From: Hyphomicrobium facile
GTDB lineage: Bacteria; Pseudomonadota; Alphaproteobacteria; Rhizobiales; Hyphomicrobiaceae
Length of the DNA stretch: 64,000 bases
Direction: 5' to 3'
Assembly: GCF_900116175.1 (NCBI RefSeq)
Contig: NZ_FPCH01000001.1
Span: forward strand, 1,304,501 to 1,368,500
The notes beneath the pieces were generated by a model that saw nothing but the letters and a program-made list of their open reading frames with translations, had not been told where the DNA came from and ran no database searches. Made by a program: the position numbers and the translations under genes. Shown one piece after another: positions 45,749 through 54,340 of this stretch; position 1 is the stretch's first letter; every line of letters begins with the position of its first letter.

Positions 45749-48160
45749 ATGGTGCCGACCTCAGCGGAATTCGTAATCATTGGCGGCGGCATCATCGGCT
45801 GCAGCATCGCTTATCATCTTGCCAAGGCTGGCAAGACCGACATCGTCGTGCTGGAACAGTTTCAGCTGACGCATGGCGCGACCTGGCACGCGGCCGGCGT
45901 CGTCGGTCAGCTTCGCCCGTCGCGGAACGTCACGCGGATGCTGCAGAAGAGCATCGAGCTCTATGACACCCTCGAGGCCGATACCGGACAGGCAATCGAC
46001 TGGAAGAAGGTCGGCAGTCTCCGCATCGCCTCGTCGAAAGATCGCATGAAGGAGTACAAGCGCTCCGCGACGACGGCGAAATCCTTCGGTCTCGAAATGC
46101 ACCTTCTGACACCCAAGGAGGCGCAGGATCTCTTCCCCATCATGACGCTCGATGGTGTCGAGGGCGCGACCTACATCGACTCGGACGGCTACGTCGATCC
46201 TGCGAGCTTGTGCCAGGCACTTGCGGCCGGCGCGCGCAAGCGTGGCGTGAAGTTCGTGCAAAACTGCCAGGTAACCGGCTTCAAATCGGAAGGGCGCCGC
46301 ATCGTCGAAGTGCAGACGAGCCAAGGCAATATCCGCGCCGAGACGGTTGTGAACGCGAGCGGTATGTGGGGTCACGAACTCGGCAAGATGATGGGCACGC
46401 GGGTGCCGGCTTTTGCCGTCGAGCATCAATACCTCATCACCGATCCCATCCCCGATCTGCCTAAGGGCATGCCGACGGTTCGCGATCCCGATCTTCTTCT
46501 CTACTGGAAGCCGGAGGTGCGCGGCATCGTCGTCGGTGGTTATGAGCCGAACACGGTCGCGTTTGCGCGGGACGGTATTCCGGCAGGATGGGATCAGCGC
46601 CTGATCCAGGAGAACTACGAGCGCTTCGAACAGCTGGCGATCAACGCCGCCAAGCGCACTCCGGTCGTCGGCACGGTCGGCGTCAGAGCCATGATCAACG
46701 GCGCCATTCCGATTTCGGCCGACGGCGACTTCGTCATGGGCCGCGTCTCCGAGCTCGATAACGTCTTCGTGTCGTGCGGCTTCATCTATGGAATCGCGGC
46801 GGCCGGCGGAGCGGGCGCGGCGATGGCCGAATGGATCCTCGAAGGCCGCCCGACCAACAACTTGTGGCCGCTCGACGTGCGCCGGTTCAACTTCCATCAC
46901 AACACGAAGTACTTCATGTACGACCGTGCGATCGAGATCTACGCCAAGCACTACGCGATGAAGTGGCCCGTCGAGGAGCGCGATTCCGTCCGCAACATCC
47001 GCTGCTCGCCACTATATTTCCCGTTGAAGGAAAGGGGCGGTGTTTTCGGTTCTCGCGCGGGTTGGGAACGGCCGAACTGGTTCGCGCCTCCGGGTATCGA
47101 AGCCGTCGACAAGCCCTCCTTCGATTGGCCGAACTGGTTCGAGCCGGTCGCGGCCGAACATCGCCACGTTCGCGAAAGCGTTGGGTTGATCGATCTTTCC
47201 TCCTTCGCAAAAATGGAGGTCTTCGGTCCGAGCGCGCTCTCCAGTCTGCAGCGGCTGGCGGTTGCCGATGTCGACCGGCCTGTTGGCAGCCTCATCTACA
47301 CGCAGCTTTGCAACGAGCGTGGCGGCATCGAGGCCGACGTCACCTTCTGCCGCCTGGAAGAAGATCGCTTCTATGTGATCACGGGTACGGCATACGGCGA
47401 CCACGACTTCGGCTGGATACGCAAGCACTTGCCGACCGACGGTTCCGTCCGAACGCTCGACGTTACATCGGCCTATGCCGTCATCAATATTTGCGGACCG
47501 AAAGCACGCGACGTGCTTGCGAAGGTCGCCGAGCAAAACGTCGGCGGCGATGTCTTCAAGTACGGAGAGATGAAGCATCTGACCGTCGGCGCTGCGCCGG
47601 TGATGGCACTTCGCGTGTCGTTCACAGGAGAACTTGGATATGAGCTGCACATTCCGACTGAATATGCAGTCCACGTCTATCGAGTGCTTCACGAGGCAGG
47701 CGCAGAGTTCGGCATCAGGGACTTTGGCTATCGCGCGCTCAACAGCCTGCGCATGGAGAAGGGATACCAGATCTGGGCGACCGATATCTCGCCGGACTAT
47801 TCCCCTTACGCCGCCGGACTCGATTGGGTGATCGGAAAGAACAAGAAGGACTTCATCGGCCGCGAGGCTCTTGAAAAAATCGCTGCCGAAGGTCCGGATC
47901 GTAAGCTCTGCGTCTTCAAGCTCAGTCGCAAGGTTCCGGTCTACGGCGGAGAAGCCATCCTACGTAACGGGAAGGTGCTTGGCGTCACGACAAGCGCTGA
48001 CTTCGGACACACGGTCGGTGCGCCGATCGTTTACGGCTACGTCGCAGCTTCCGAGGCTGTCCACGAAGACTACGACATCGAAGTCTACAGCGAAATTGTC
48101 CCTGCCACGAGAGCGAGCGAACCGCTCTACGATCCGGCCGGGCTGCGCTTCACTCTTTGA
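45749..48160 (+). CDS. FAD-dependent N-demethylating dehydrogenase 2 (dimethylglycine/sarcosine dehydrogenase-like)
   Basis: 803 residues, same DAO-FAO-GcvT layout as the gene at 39150: FVIIGGGIIGCSIAYHLA, TWHAAG covalent-FAD site, YTQLCNERGGIEADVTFCRL and GELGYELHIPTEYA in the THF domain. The two are clear tandem paralogs but well diverged, as expected for enzymes acting on successive N-methyl intermediates. It lies 23 bases after the permease and 17 before kinase 2. Confidence 0.88.
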   Translation: MVPTSAEFVIIGGGIIGCSIAYHLAKAGKTDIVVLEQFQLTHGATWHAAGVVGQLRPSRNVTRMLQKSIELYDTLEADTGQAIDWKKVGSLRIASSKDRMKEYKRSATTAKSFGLEMHLLTPKEAQDLFPIMTLDGVEGATYIDSDGYVDPASLCQALAAGARKRGVKFVQNCQVTGFKSEGRRIVEVQTSQGNIRAETVVNASGMWGHELGKMMGTRVPAFAVEHQYLITDPIPDLPKGMPTVRDPDLLLYWKPEVRGIVVGGYEPNTVAFARDGIPAGWDQRLIQENYERFEQLAINAAKRTPVVGTVGVRAMINGAIPISADGDFVMGRVSELDNVFVSCGFIYGIAAAGGAGAAMAEWILEGRPTNNLWPLDVRRFNFHHNTKYFMYDRAIEIYAKHYAMKWPVEERDSVRNIRCSPLYFPLKERGGVFGSRAGWERPNWFAPPGIEAVDKPSFDWPNWFEPVAAEHRHVRESVGLIDLSSFAKMEVFGPSALSSLQRLAVADVDRPVGSLIYTQLCNERGGIEADVTFCRLEEDRFYVITGTAYGDHDFGWIRKHLPTDGSVRTLDVTSAYAVINICGPKARDVLAKVAEQNVGGDVFKYGEMKHLTVGAAPVMALRVSFTGELGYELHIPTEYAVHVYRVLHEAGAEFGIRDFGYRALNSLRMEKGYQIWATDISPDYSPYAAGLDWVIGKNKKDFIGREALEKIAAEGPDRKLCVFKLSRKVPVYGGEAILRNGKVLGVTTSADFGHTVGAPIVYGYVAASEAVHEDYDIEVYSEIVPATRASEPLYDPAGLRFTL

Positions 48161-48177
48161 AAATCAGGGGAGAGAAA

Positions 48178-49134
48178 ATGGACATCCAGGAACAGGAACG
48201 GCAGCGCCGTGCCCGCGAAGTCGCAGCGTCGGTCATCGGCGGCGGTATCGTTGGGCCCGAAGACGTTGGCATCGAGCTGCTCGGCGGCATGACGAACCGC
48301 AATTATCTGGTGAACGTGAACGGCAGAACCTACGTCGTCCGCATTCCGGGCGAGGGGACTGAAGAGTACTTGGACCGCAAGGCCGACGGGCAGGCGGCGC
48401 AGATAACTTCGGATCTCGGAGTCAACGCACACCTCGTCCACTACGATACAGCCGCAGGCGTGCAGATCACGAAGTTCATCGAGAACGGCAAGACGATGAA
48501 CGCCGATCTCTTCCAGGATCCGGACGCCGTTCGCCGAGCCGCGCTGAGCTTCCGCAAGCTTCACACGAGTGGCGCGAAATTTCACAATCGCTTCGACGAA
48601 AAGGTCATCGCGCAAGAATACCTCGATATGCTTCGCAGCAAGGGTGCGCGTTTTCCGGATGGCTACGAGCGCGTCCAGAGTGAGGCTGATGCCATTCGCG
48701 AAGTCCTGGCGGCGACCTGCGGAGAGCTCGCTCCTTGCCACAACGACCCGGCTCCGGAAAACCTCGTCGATACCGGCGAGCGTGTCCACATCCTTGATTG
48801 GGAGTTCGGCGGGAACAACGATCCATTCTGGGACCTCGCCGATCTCTCGGTTGAGACGGGATTTACGGAAGAGCAGGATCGCATTCTGCTTGAAGCCTAT
48901 CTCGGACGGCCCCCCAAGGAGAGCGAGTACGGCCGGATCGTTTTGCACAAAGCGCTGGTCTTCCTTCTTTGGACGCTCTGGGGCGTGATCCAGGAGACGA
49001 ACAAAAATCCGCGTCCGGCTTATCACTTCGCCAGTTTCTGGGACTATGCAATGGACCGCTTCACGCGGTGCCAGAAAATCATGAATGCGGATAATTTCCG
49101 CGGTCTCGTCGAAGTCGTGCGCACCGGGGGCTGA
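48178..49134 (+). CDS. Choline/ethanolamine kinase-like phosphotransferase 2
   Basis: 318 residues from ATG 48178, with GGGGAGAG upstream; an in-frame TTG seven codons earlier overlaps the previous stop. LLGGMTNRNYLVNVNGRTYVVRIPG is very like the choline kinase N-lobe, and the Brenner motif CHNDPAPENLV and ILDWEFGGNNDPFWDLADLS complete the active site. Closer to canonical LicA/choline kinases than kinase 1. Two kinases in one operon suggest two substrates or two N-methylation states. Confidence 0.85.
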   Translation: MDIQEQERQRRAREVAASVIGGGIVGPEDVGIELLGGMTNRNYLVNVNGRTYVVRIPGEGTEEYLDRKADGQAAQITSDLGVNAHLVHYDTAAGVQITKFIENGKTMNADLFQDPDAVRRAALSFRKLHTSGAKFHNRFDEKVIAQEYLDMLRSKGARFPDGYERVQSEADAIREVLAATCGELAPCHNDPAPENLVDTGERVHILDWEFGGNNDPFWDLADLSVETGFTEEQDRILLEAYLGRPPKESEYGRIVLHKALVFLLWTLWGVIQETNKNPRPAYHFASFWDYAMDRFTRCQKIMNADNFRGLVEVVRTGG

Positions 49135-49140
49135 AGAGCA

Positions 49141-49890
49141 ATGAAGGTTCTCGTTCCCGTAAAGCGCGTCGTCGACTTCAACGTGAAGATCCGCGTGAAG
49201 CCGGACAACTCGGGCGTCGATCTTGCCAACGTCAAGATGGCGATCAATCCGTTCGATGAAATTTCGGTCGAGGCGGCGGTTCGCCTGAAAGAAGCCGGAC
49301 AGGCCACCGAGGTCGTAGCCGTTTCGATCGGTCCGGCAAAGGCCGAGGAGACGCTACGGTCCGCGCTCGCCATGGGCGCCGACCGCGCGATCCTCATCGA
49401 AACCGATGACACAGTCGAGCCGCTGGCGGTCGCCAAAATCCTCAAATGTGTCGCCGATACCGAGAAGCCTGGCCTCATCATCGTCGGTAAGCAGGCGATC
49501 GATGATGATTCAAATCAAACCGGCCAGATGCTTGCTGCACTGCTCGGCTGGGCGCAGGCTACGTTCGCGTCCAAGATCGAACTGGGCGATCAAAAGGCGG
49601 CCGTGACGCGCGAAGTAGATGGTGGTTTGCAGACCATCGAGGTCAAGCTTCCAGCGGTGGTCACCACCGATCTGAGACTGAACGAGCCGCGCTATGCTTC
49701 GCTTCCGAACATCATGAAGGCGAAGAAAAAGCCGATCGAAAAGAGAATCGCCGCTGATTTGGGTGTCGCGACCGCGCCGCGCCTCAAGGTCTTGAAGACC
49801 GAAGAGCCGGCGACCCGCAAGGCAGGCATCAAGGTAACATCTGTCGGGGAACTCATCGAGAAGCTCAGAAGCGAAGCCGGCGTACTTTAA
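49141..49890 (+). CDS. etfB: Electron transfer flavoprotein subunit beta
   Basis: 249 residues with the ETF-beta signature: [27 protein letters not shown] at the start, [19 protein letters not shown], and [21 protein letters not shown] near 120, the AMP-binding region. It accepts electrons from flavin dehydrogenases and is co-transcribed six bases after kinase 2 with the two DMGDH-like enzymes, the expected donors. ETF:quinone oxidoreductase is not in the window. Confidence 0.96.
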   Translation: MKVLVPVKRVVDFNVKIRVKPDNSGVDLANVKMAINPFDEISVEAAVRLKEAGQATEVVAVSIGPAKAEETLRSALAMGADRAILIETDDTVEPLAVAKILKCVADTEKPGLIIVGKQAIDDDSNQTGQMLAALLGWAQATFASKIELGDQKAAVTREVDGGLQTIEVKLPAVVTTDLRLNEPRYASLPNIMKAKKKPIEKRIAADLGVATAPRLKVLKTEEPATRKAGIKVTSVGELIEKLRSEAGVL

Positions 49891-49913
49891 GATTAGAAGG
49901 AAAGAACAGAGCA

Positions 49914-50843
49914 ATGGCCATTCTTCTTCTGGCTGAACACGACAATCGTACGCTTTCCGATCAGACCGCCAGGGCGTTGACTGCCGCCCGTGAGATCGGC
50001 AGCGAGATCCATGTTCTGGTCGCGGGCAAGGATGCAAATGCTGCAGCCGGTGAAGCAGCCAAGCTTGCAGGTGTTTCAAAGGTTCTTCTGGCCGATAGCG
50101 ATGCTCTCGCCAACAATCTGGCAGAACCGCTCGCGGCATTGATCGTTTCGATCGCCGGGGGCTACGACACCATTATCGCCGCGGCGACGGCTTCGGCGAA
50201 AAACGTGATGCCGCGTGTCGCTGCGCTTCTCGATGTTGCACAGGTTTCGGAGATTATCGCAGTCGTTTCGCCCGATACCTTCAAGCGTCCGATCTATGCA
50301 GGCAACGCCATCCAGACCGTGCAGACGACGGACGCCAAGAAGGTGATCACCGTGCGCGCCGCCGCTTTCCAACCGTCGGATGCGGGCGGTTCGGTTGCAA
50401 TCGAGGCTGTGCAGGCGGCAGCTGACCCGGGTTTGTCGAGCTTCGTGAAGGACGCTATCTCATCCAGCGACCGGCCCGAATTGACGTCCGCAAAGATCGT
50501 CATCTCCGGTGGCCGGGCGCTCGGATCTTCGGAAAAGTTCAAAGAGGTCATCCTTCCCGTCGCCGAGAAACTCGGGGCGGCTGTCGGCGCCTCGCGCGCG
50601 GCCGTCGATGCGGGCTACGCGCCGAACGATTGGCAGGTGGGACAGACGGGGAAAGTCGTGGCTCCCCAGCTCTACATCGCCTGCGGTATCTCGGGAGCCA
50701 TTCAACACCTCGCCGGCATGAAGGATTCCAAATTCATCGTCGCGATCAATAAGGACGCGGACGCACCGATCTTTCAGGTCGCGGATTATGGATTGGTCGC
50801 CGATTTGTTCGACGTCCTTCCGGAGTTCGAAAAGGCGCTGTGA
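49914..50843 (+). CDS. etfA: Electron transfer flavoprotein subunit alpha
   Basis: 309 residues. The C-terminal FAD domain is unmistakable: ISGGRALGSSEKF, VGASRAAVDAGYAPNDWQVGQTGK, YIACGISGAIQHLAGM and INKDADAPIF. AAGGAAAG precedes the ATG. Last gene of the amine operon (38137-50843). Confidence 0.97.
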   Translation: MAILLLAEHDNRTLSDQTARALTAAREIGSEIHVLVAGKDANAAAGEAAKLAGVSKVLLADSDALANNLAEPLAALIVSIAGGYDTIIAAATASAKNVMPRVAALLDVAQVSEIIAVVSPDTFKRPIYAGNAIQTVQTTDAKKVITVRAAAFQPSDAGGSVAIEAVQAAADPGLSSFVKDAISSSDRPELTSAKIVISGGRALGSSEKFKEVILPVAEKLGAAVGASRAAVDAGYAPNDWQVGQTGKVVAPQLYIACGISGAIQHLAGMKDSKFIVAINKDADAPIFQVADYGLVADLFDVLPEFEKAL

Positions 50844-51136
50844 CGAGGTTGCGGCCGGGAACGCTCAACGCAGGCCGCAGCTTTCGCCTCGAACGATCCA
50901 ACGGTCAAATAGTCAAGATCTGAGATCCGGGCTCGCGCGTTCCGCGCGCCCGCCTTCGATCTCTGCGTCACCGCGACCCACAGACATCATACCAAATTCC
51001 GGCCGACCCAATTGTTGGCCGAACCGGACAGAGGTAATGAGTCGGCGGTGGGAGCGCTTGGTCTCTTTGCAAGCCCCATGTTCGCCGAGATCGTGCGTCT
51101 CCCGCGCGAGTCTCCGCTGTCTGGGGGATTGCGAGG
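50844..51136. other. Boundary between the amine operon and the sulfur locus
   Basis: 293 bases without a recognised gene. Must contain the 3' end of the amine operon and the cysK promoter; no clear motif assigned. Confidence 0.35.
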
Positions 51137-52186
51137 ATGAACGACGCGCCGGTTCTATCGAATATCGTCGATGCCGTCGGCAACACGCCGTTGGTGCGTT
51201 TGCAAGAGGCCTCGGAGCAGACGGGCTGCACCATTCTCGGCAAGGCCGAGTTCATGAATCCCGGCCAATCCGTGAAGGACAGAGCTGCAGTATTCCTGAT
51301 CGAGGATGCGTTGAAGCGGGGCGCGGTTGCGCGTGGGGGCGTCATCGTCGAAGGCACCGCCGGCAACACGGGCATCGGATTGACGCTTGTCGGCAAGCAT
51401 TATGACCTGCGGAGCGTGATCGTCATTCCCGATACGCAGTCGGCTGAGAAGAAGGCGACGCTGCGCATCCTGGGGGCGACGCTCGTCGAAGTGCCGGCGG
51501 TTCCTTACGTAAATCCGAATAACTACGTGCACTATTCGCGCCGCCTTGCCGAGGCGATTGGCGCTCGCGAGCCCAACGGTGCTTGCTGGGCCAATCAGTT
51601 CGACAATCCTGCAAACCGCGACGGCCACGCGCGCACGACGGCCGAGGAGATATGGCAGCAGACCGGCGGGAAGATCGACGGCTTCGTCGCCTCCGTCGGA
51701 ACCGGGGGAACGCTGGCCGGTATCGCGCTCGGTCTCCGGAACAAGAATAAAGCCGTCAAGGTCGCGCTTGCCGATCCGCCCGGAGCAGCTCTCTACTCTT
51801 ATTACACATCCGGCGTGCTCAAAGCCGAAGGTACATCGATCACCGAAGGCATCGGGCAGGGACGGATTACGCGCAATCTCGAAGGCTTTGCGCCTGACGA
51901 AGCTTATCAAATCCCGGATGACGAGGCCGTCGCCATAACGCATCGCCTGCTCGAAGCGGAGGGGATTTGCGTCGGCGCTTCCACGGGCGTGAATATTGCG
52001 GGCGCCATTCGGCTGGCGAAGAGCTTGGGACCCGGCCGCACGATCGTGACGATCCTCTGTGATCACGGAATGCGCTACCAGTCGAAGCTCTTCAACGCCG
52101 AATTCCTGCGCGCGAAGGGCTTGCCGGTCCCGGCTTGGCTCGCGGCCGAGCAAGCGGATGTTCCCGACGTATTCGTGCCGGGTTGA
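51137..52186 (+). CDS. cysK: Cysteine synthase (O-acetylserine sulfhydrylase)
   Basis: PLP enzyme making cysteine from O-acetylserine and sulfide. The 349 residues contain NPGQSVKDRAA with the PLP Lys, EGTAGNTGIGL (phosphate cup; the usual PTSGNTG is varied), SVGTGGTLAGIALGL, and a C-terminal ASTGVNIAGAIRLAK. Slightly longer than typical CysK. It heads the group with serine acetyltransferase, encapsulin and cysteine desulfurase, so it may supply the cysteine used by the encapsulated desulfurase (inference). Confidence 0.92.
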   Translation: MNDAPVLSNIVDAVGNTPLVRLQEASEQTGCTILGKAEFMNPGQSVKDRAAVFLIEDALKRGAVARGGVIVEGTAGNTGIGLTLVGKHYDLRSVIVIPDTQSAEKKATLRILGATLVEVPAVPYVNPNNYVHYSRRLAEAIGAREPNGACWANQFDNPANRDGHARTTAEEIWQQTGGKIDGFVASVGTGGTLAGIALGLRNKNKAVKVALADPPGAALYSYYTSGVLKAEGTSITEGIGQGRITRNLEGFAPDEAYQIPDDEAVAITHRLLEAEGICVGASTGVNIAGAIRLAKSLGPGRTIVTILCDHGMRYQSKLFNAEFLRAKGLPVPAWLAAEQADVPDVFVPG

Positions 52187-52349
52187 GGCATCGATAGCCT
52201 AAATTCGGCGTGTAAACCGTGCCCGGAAGGCGCGGTTGCGCGCGCCGTCCTATCTTCCCGTTGTCATAAGCAAAGCAATTATTCTTTGTTCGTTATGACG
52301 CCGCGAAAATCTAACATTCTGGACGACTGATGATCCGCACACATTCCTG

Positions 52350-53336
52350 ATGGTTTCGATCGTGGTACATGACCTTCTTGCGGCCGGCCCCCGTTTGCTT
52401 TCAAGCGATTCGAACACCGAAGAACCCGTTGTACCTTGGAACATCGATACCGTCGTTTCCGAACTCAGGGAGGCGAGGGGGCGCACCAAAAGAGTAATCC
52501 AGGCGGGCAATCGCCGTGCGCCGCTACCCAGTCCCGAGAAACTTCAACAAGCCATACAAGGCATCTATGCATCGCTGTTTCCGCGCCATGCGGGGGCGTT
52601 CGATCATAGCGATGAAGGCATCGCGTTCTTTGTCGGCAACACGCTGAATGCGGCACTGCACATCTTGCTCGATCAGGTTCGGCGCGAGCACGCTTTCGTC
52701 GATGAAACGCGGGCTTCGCACGAGAGTTCGCTTTCCGCCGAGGAGATCGTGACGGCGTTCTCACGCGAACTACCGCAAATCTATGAGCTGCTGGAAAGCG
52801 ACATTCGTGCCGCCTACGAAGGCGACCCGTCAGCAAAGAGCACAGAAGAAGTTCTGCTGAGTTTCCCGGGTATCAAAGCCATTGTGCACCATCGCGTCGC
52901 GCACGCGCTGCATCTTCTCGGTTCGCCGGTCGTTGCGCGGATTATCGCCGAGCTCGCGCATTCACAAACCGGCATCGACATTCATCCGGGCGCGAAGATC
53001 GGCGGGAGCTTCTTCATCGATCACGGCACCGGCGTCGTAATCGGGGAGACCGCCGTCATTGGTCAACGCGTGCGGATTTATCAGGCGGTGACGCTTGGGG
53101 CGAAACGGTTCTCCGTCGATGAAGGCGGTGCGCTCGTCAAAGGCGAGCCACGACACCCGATCGTTGAAGACGACGTCGTCATCTACGCCGGCGCGACCAT
53201 ACTCGGGCGCATCACGATCGGCAGGGGCTCATCCATCGGCGGCAATATCTGGCTGACGCGCAGTGTTCCGCCGAACAGCAATGTCGTCCAGGCGCAAGCG
53301 CGCACGGAGACGTTCGATCACGGATCTGGAATATAA
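52350..53336 (+). CDS. epsC: Serine O-acetyltransferase (EpsC/CysE type)
   Basis: Makes O-acetylserine from serine and acetyl-CoA. The 328 residues have a long helical N-domain (about 1-190) of the EpsC type and a left-handed beta-helix of hexapeptide repeats (IDIHPGAKIGGSFFIDHGTGVVIGETAVIG, then VEDDVVIYAGATILGRITIGRGSSIGG). The catalytic His of DHGTG is present. Such serine acetyltransferases commonly accompany family 2A encapsulin genes. It lies 163 bases after cysK and 92 before the encapsulin. Confidence 0.92.
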   Translation: MVSIVVHDLLAAGPRLLSSDSNTEEPVVPWNIDTVVSELREARGRTKRVIQAGNRRAPLPSPEKLQQAIQGIYASLFPRHAGAFDHSDEGIAFFVGNTLNAALHILLDQVRREHAFVDETRASHESSLSAEEIVTAFSRELPQIYELLESDIRAAYEGDPSAKSTEEVLLSFPGIKAIVHHRVAHALHLLGSPVVARIIAELAHSQTGIDIHPGAKIGGSFFIDHGTGVVIGETAVIGQRVRIYQAVTLGAKRFSVDEGGALVKGEPRHPIVEDDVVIYAGATILGRITIGRGSSIGGNIWLTRSVPPNSNVVQAQARTETFDHGSGI

Positions 53337-53352
53337 TTCTAATATGCTGATC

Positions 53353-53381
53353 TTGACGCGGATATCGTTTCAAACGATAAG
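53353..53381 (+). promoter_or_regulatory. Promoter with overlapping 17-bp palindrome ahead of the encapsulin gene
   Basis: TTGACG (53353-53358) and GATAAG (53376-53381) are spaced 17 bases apart, a sigma-70-like promoter. TATCGTTT-C-AAACGATA (53363-53379) is a perfect palindrome filling the spacer and overlapping the -10, an ideal repressor site. It sits in an AT-rich 92-base gap, so encapsulin and cargo may be controlled separately from cysK and epsC. The cognate regulator is not identifiable. Confidence 0.6.
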
Positions 53382-53428
53382 CCTATATCGGAATTTAATG
53401 CTCTAATATAACAGACAGCGAGAGAGCT

Positions 53429-54340
53429 ATGGCAGACGATACCCAAACTGCGCTGGGCGATATTGCAGCAAGGCAATTAGCCAATGCGACTAAGACCGTT
53501 CCGCAAATGTCGAGCATCACGCCGCGTTGGCTGGTGCACTTCCTGAGCTGGGTGCCGGTCGAAGCGGGCATCTATCGCGTCAACAAAGTGCGCGATGCCG
53601 ACAGCGTCGAAGTGGCATGCTCGGTGCGCGACGAGCGCGTTCTGCCGCAAACCTATGTCGATTACATCGAGAACCCGCGCGAGTATCTTTTGAGCGCTGT
53701 GCAGACGGTTCTCGATATTCATACGCGCGTTTCCGATCTCTACAGCGTTCCGCACAATCAGATCAAAGAGCAGCTGCGCCTGACTATCGAGACGGTGAAG
53801 GAGCGCCAGGAGAGCGAACTCATCAATAACAAGGAGTACGGCCTCCTTGCGCACGCTGCGGCCTCGCAGAAGATCAAAACGCGCTCTGGCCCGCCGACGC
53901 CCGACGATCTCGACGAGCTGATTGCCAAGGTTTGGAAAGAGCCTGCGTTCTTCCTTGCGCATCCGCAGGCGATCGCTGCGTTCGGACGCGAATGCACCCG
54001 TCGCGGTGTACCGCCGCCGACAGTCACGCTGTTCGGTTCGCCATTCCTCACGTGGCGCGGCATCCCGCTCATTCCCTCCGACAAGCTCGAGGTGAAGGGC
54101 GGAAAAACCAACATTCTTCTGATTAGAACTGGTGAAGCCAAGCAGGGCGTCGTCGGTCTCTTCCAGCCCGGTCTGCCGGGCGAACTGACCAAGGGTCTTT
54201 CCGTCCGCTTCATGGGCATCAATGATCAGGCGATCGCCTCCTATCTCGTCTCACTCTATTGCTCGCTCGCCGTTCTGACGGACGACGCGCTGGGAGTTCT
54301 GGAGAACGTCGAGGTGGGCAAGTATCATGTCTATAGCTAA
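53429..54340 (+). CDS. Family 2A encapsulin shell protein (SrpI-like)
   Basis: HK97-fold protein that self-assembles into an icosahedral protein compartment. The 303 residues match family 2A length and lack the cyclic-nucleotide-binding insertion of family 2B. Seen: an N-terminal arm (ALGDIAARQLANATKT, VPQMSSITPRWLVHFLSWVPVEAGIYRVNKV), an E-loop region (PREYLLSAVQTVLDIHTRVSDLYS), LRLTIETVKERQE, and a C-terminal A-domain (FGSPFLTWRGIPLIPSDKLEV, GVVGLFQPGLPGE, SYLVSLYCSLAVLTDDALGVLENVEVGKYHVYS). The last 14 nt overlap the cargo gene. Known relatives enclose cysteine desulfurase and store sulfur. Confidence 0.93.
   Translation: MADDTQTALGDIAARQLANATKTVPQMSSITPRWLVHFLSWVPVEAGIYRVNKVRDADSVEVACSVRDERVLPQTYVDYIENPREYLLSAVQTVLDIHTRVSDLYSVPHNQIKEQLRLTIETVKERQESELINNKEYGLLAHAAASQKIKTRSGPPTPDDLDELIAKVWKEPAFFLAHPQAIAAFGRECTRRGVPPPTVTLFGSPFLTWRGIPLIPSDKLEVKGGKTNILLIRTGEAKQGVVGLFQPGLPGELTKGLSVRFMGINDQAIASYLVSLYCSLAVLTDDALGVLENVEVGKYHVYS

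Noticed and set aside
39150-48160. Heterotetrameric sarcosine oxidase or plain dimethylglycine catabolism
   Set aside because: Both enzymes are single-chain DMGDH-type with ETF genes beside them and no soxBDAG set; the two kinases and the phospho-lyase-like enzyme are not explained by plain dimethylglycine use.
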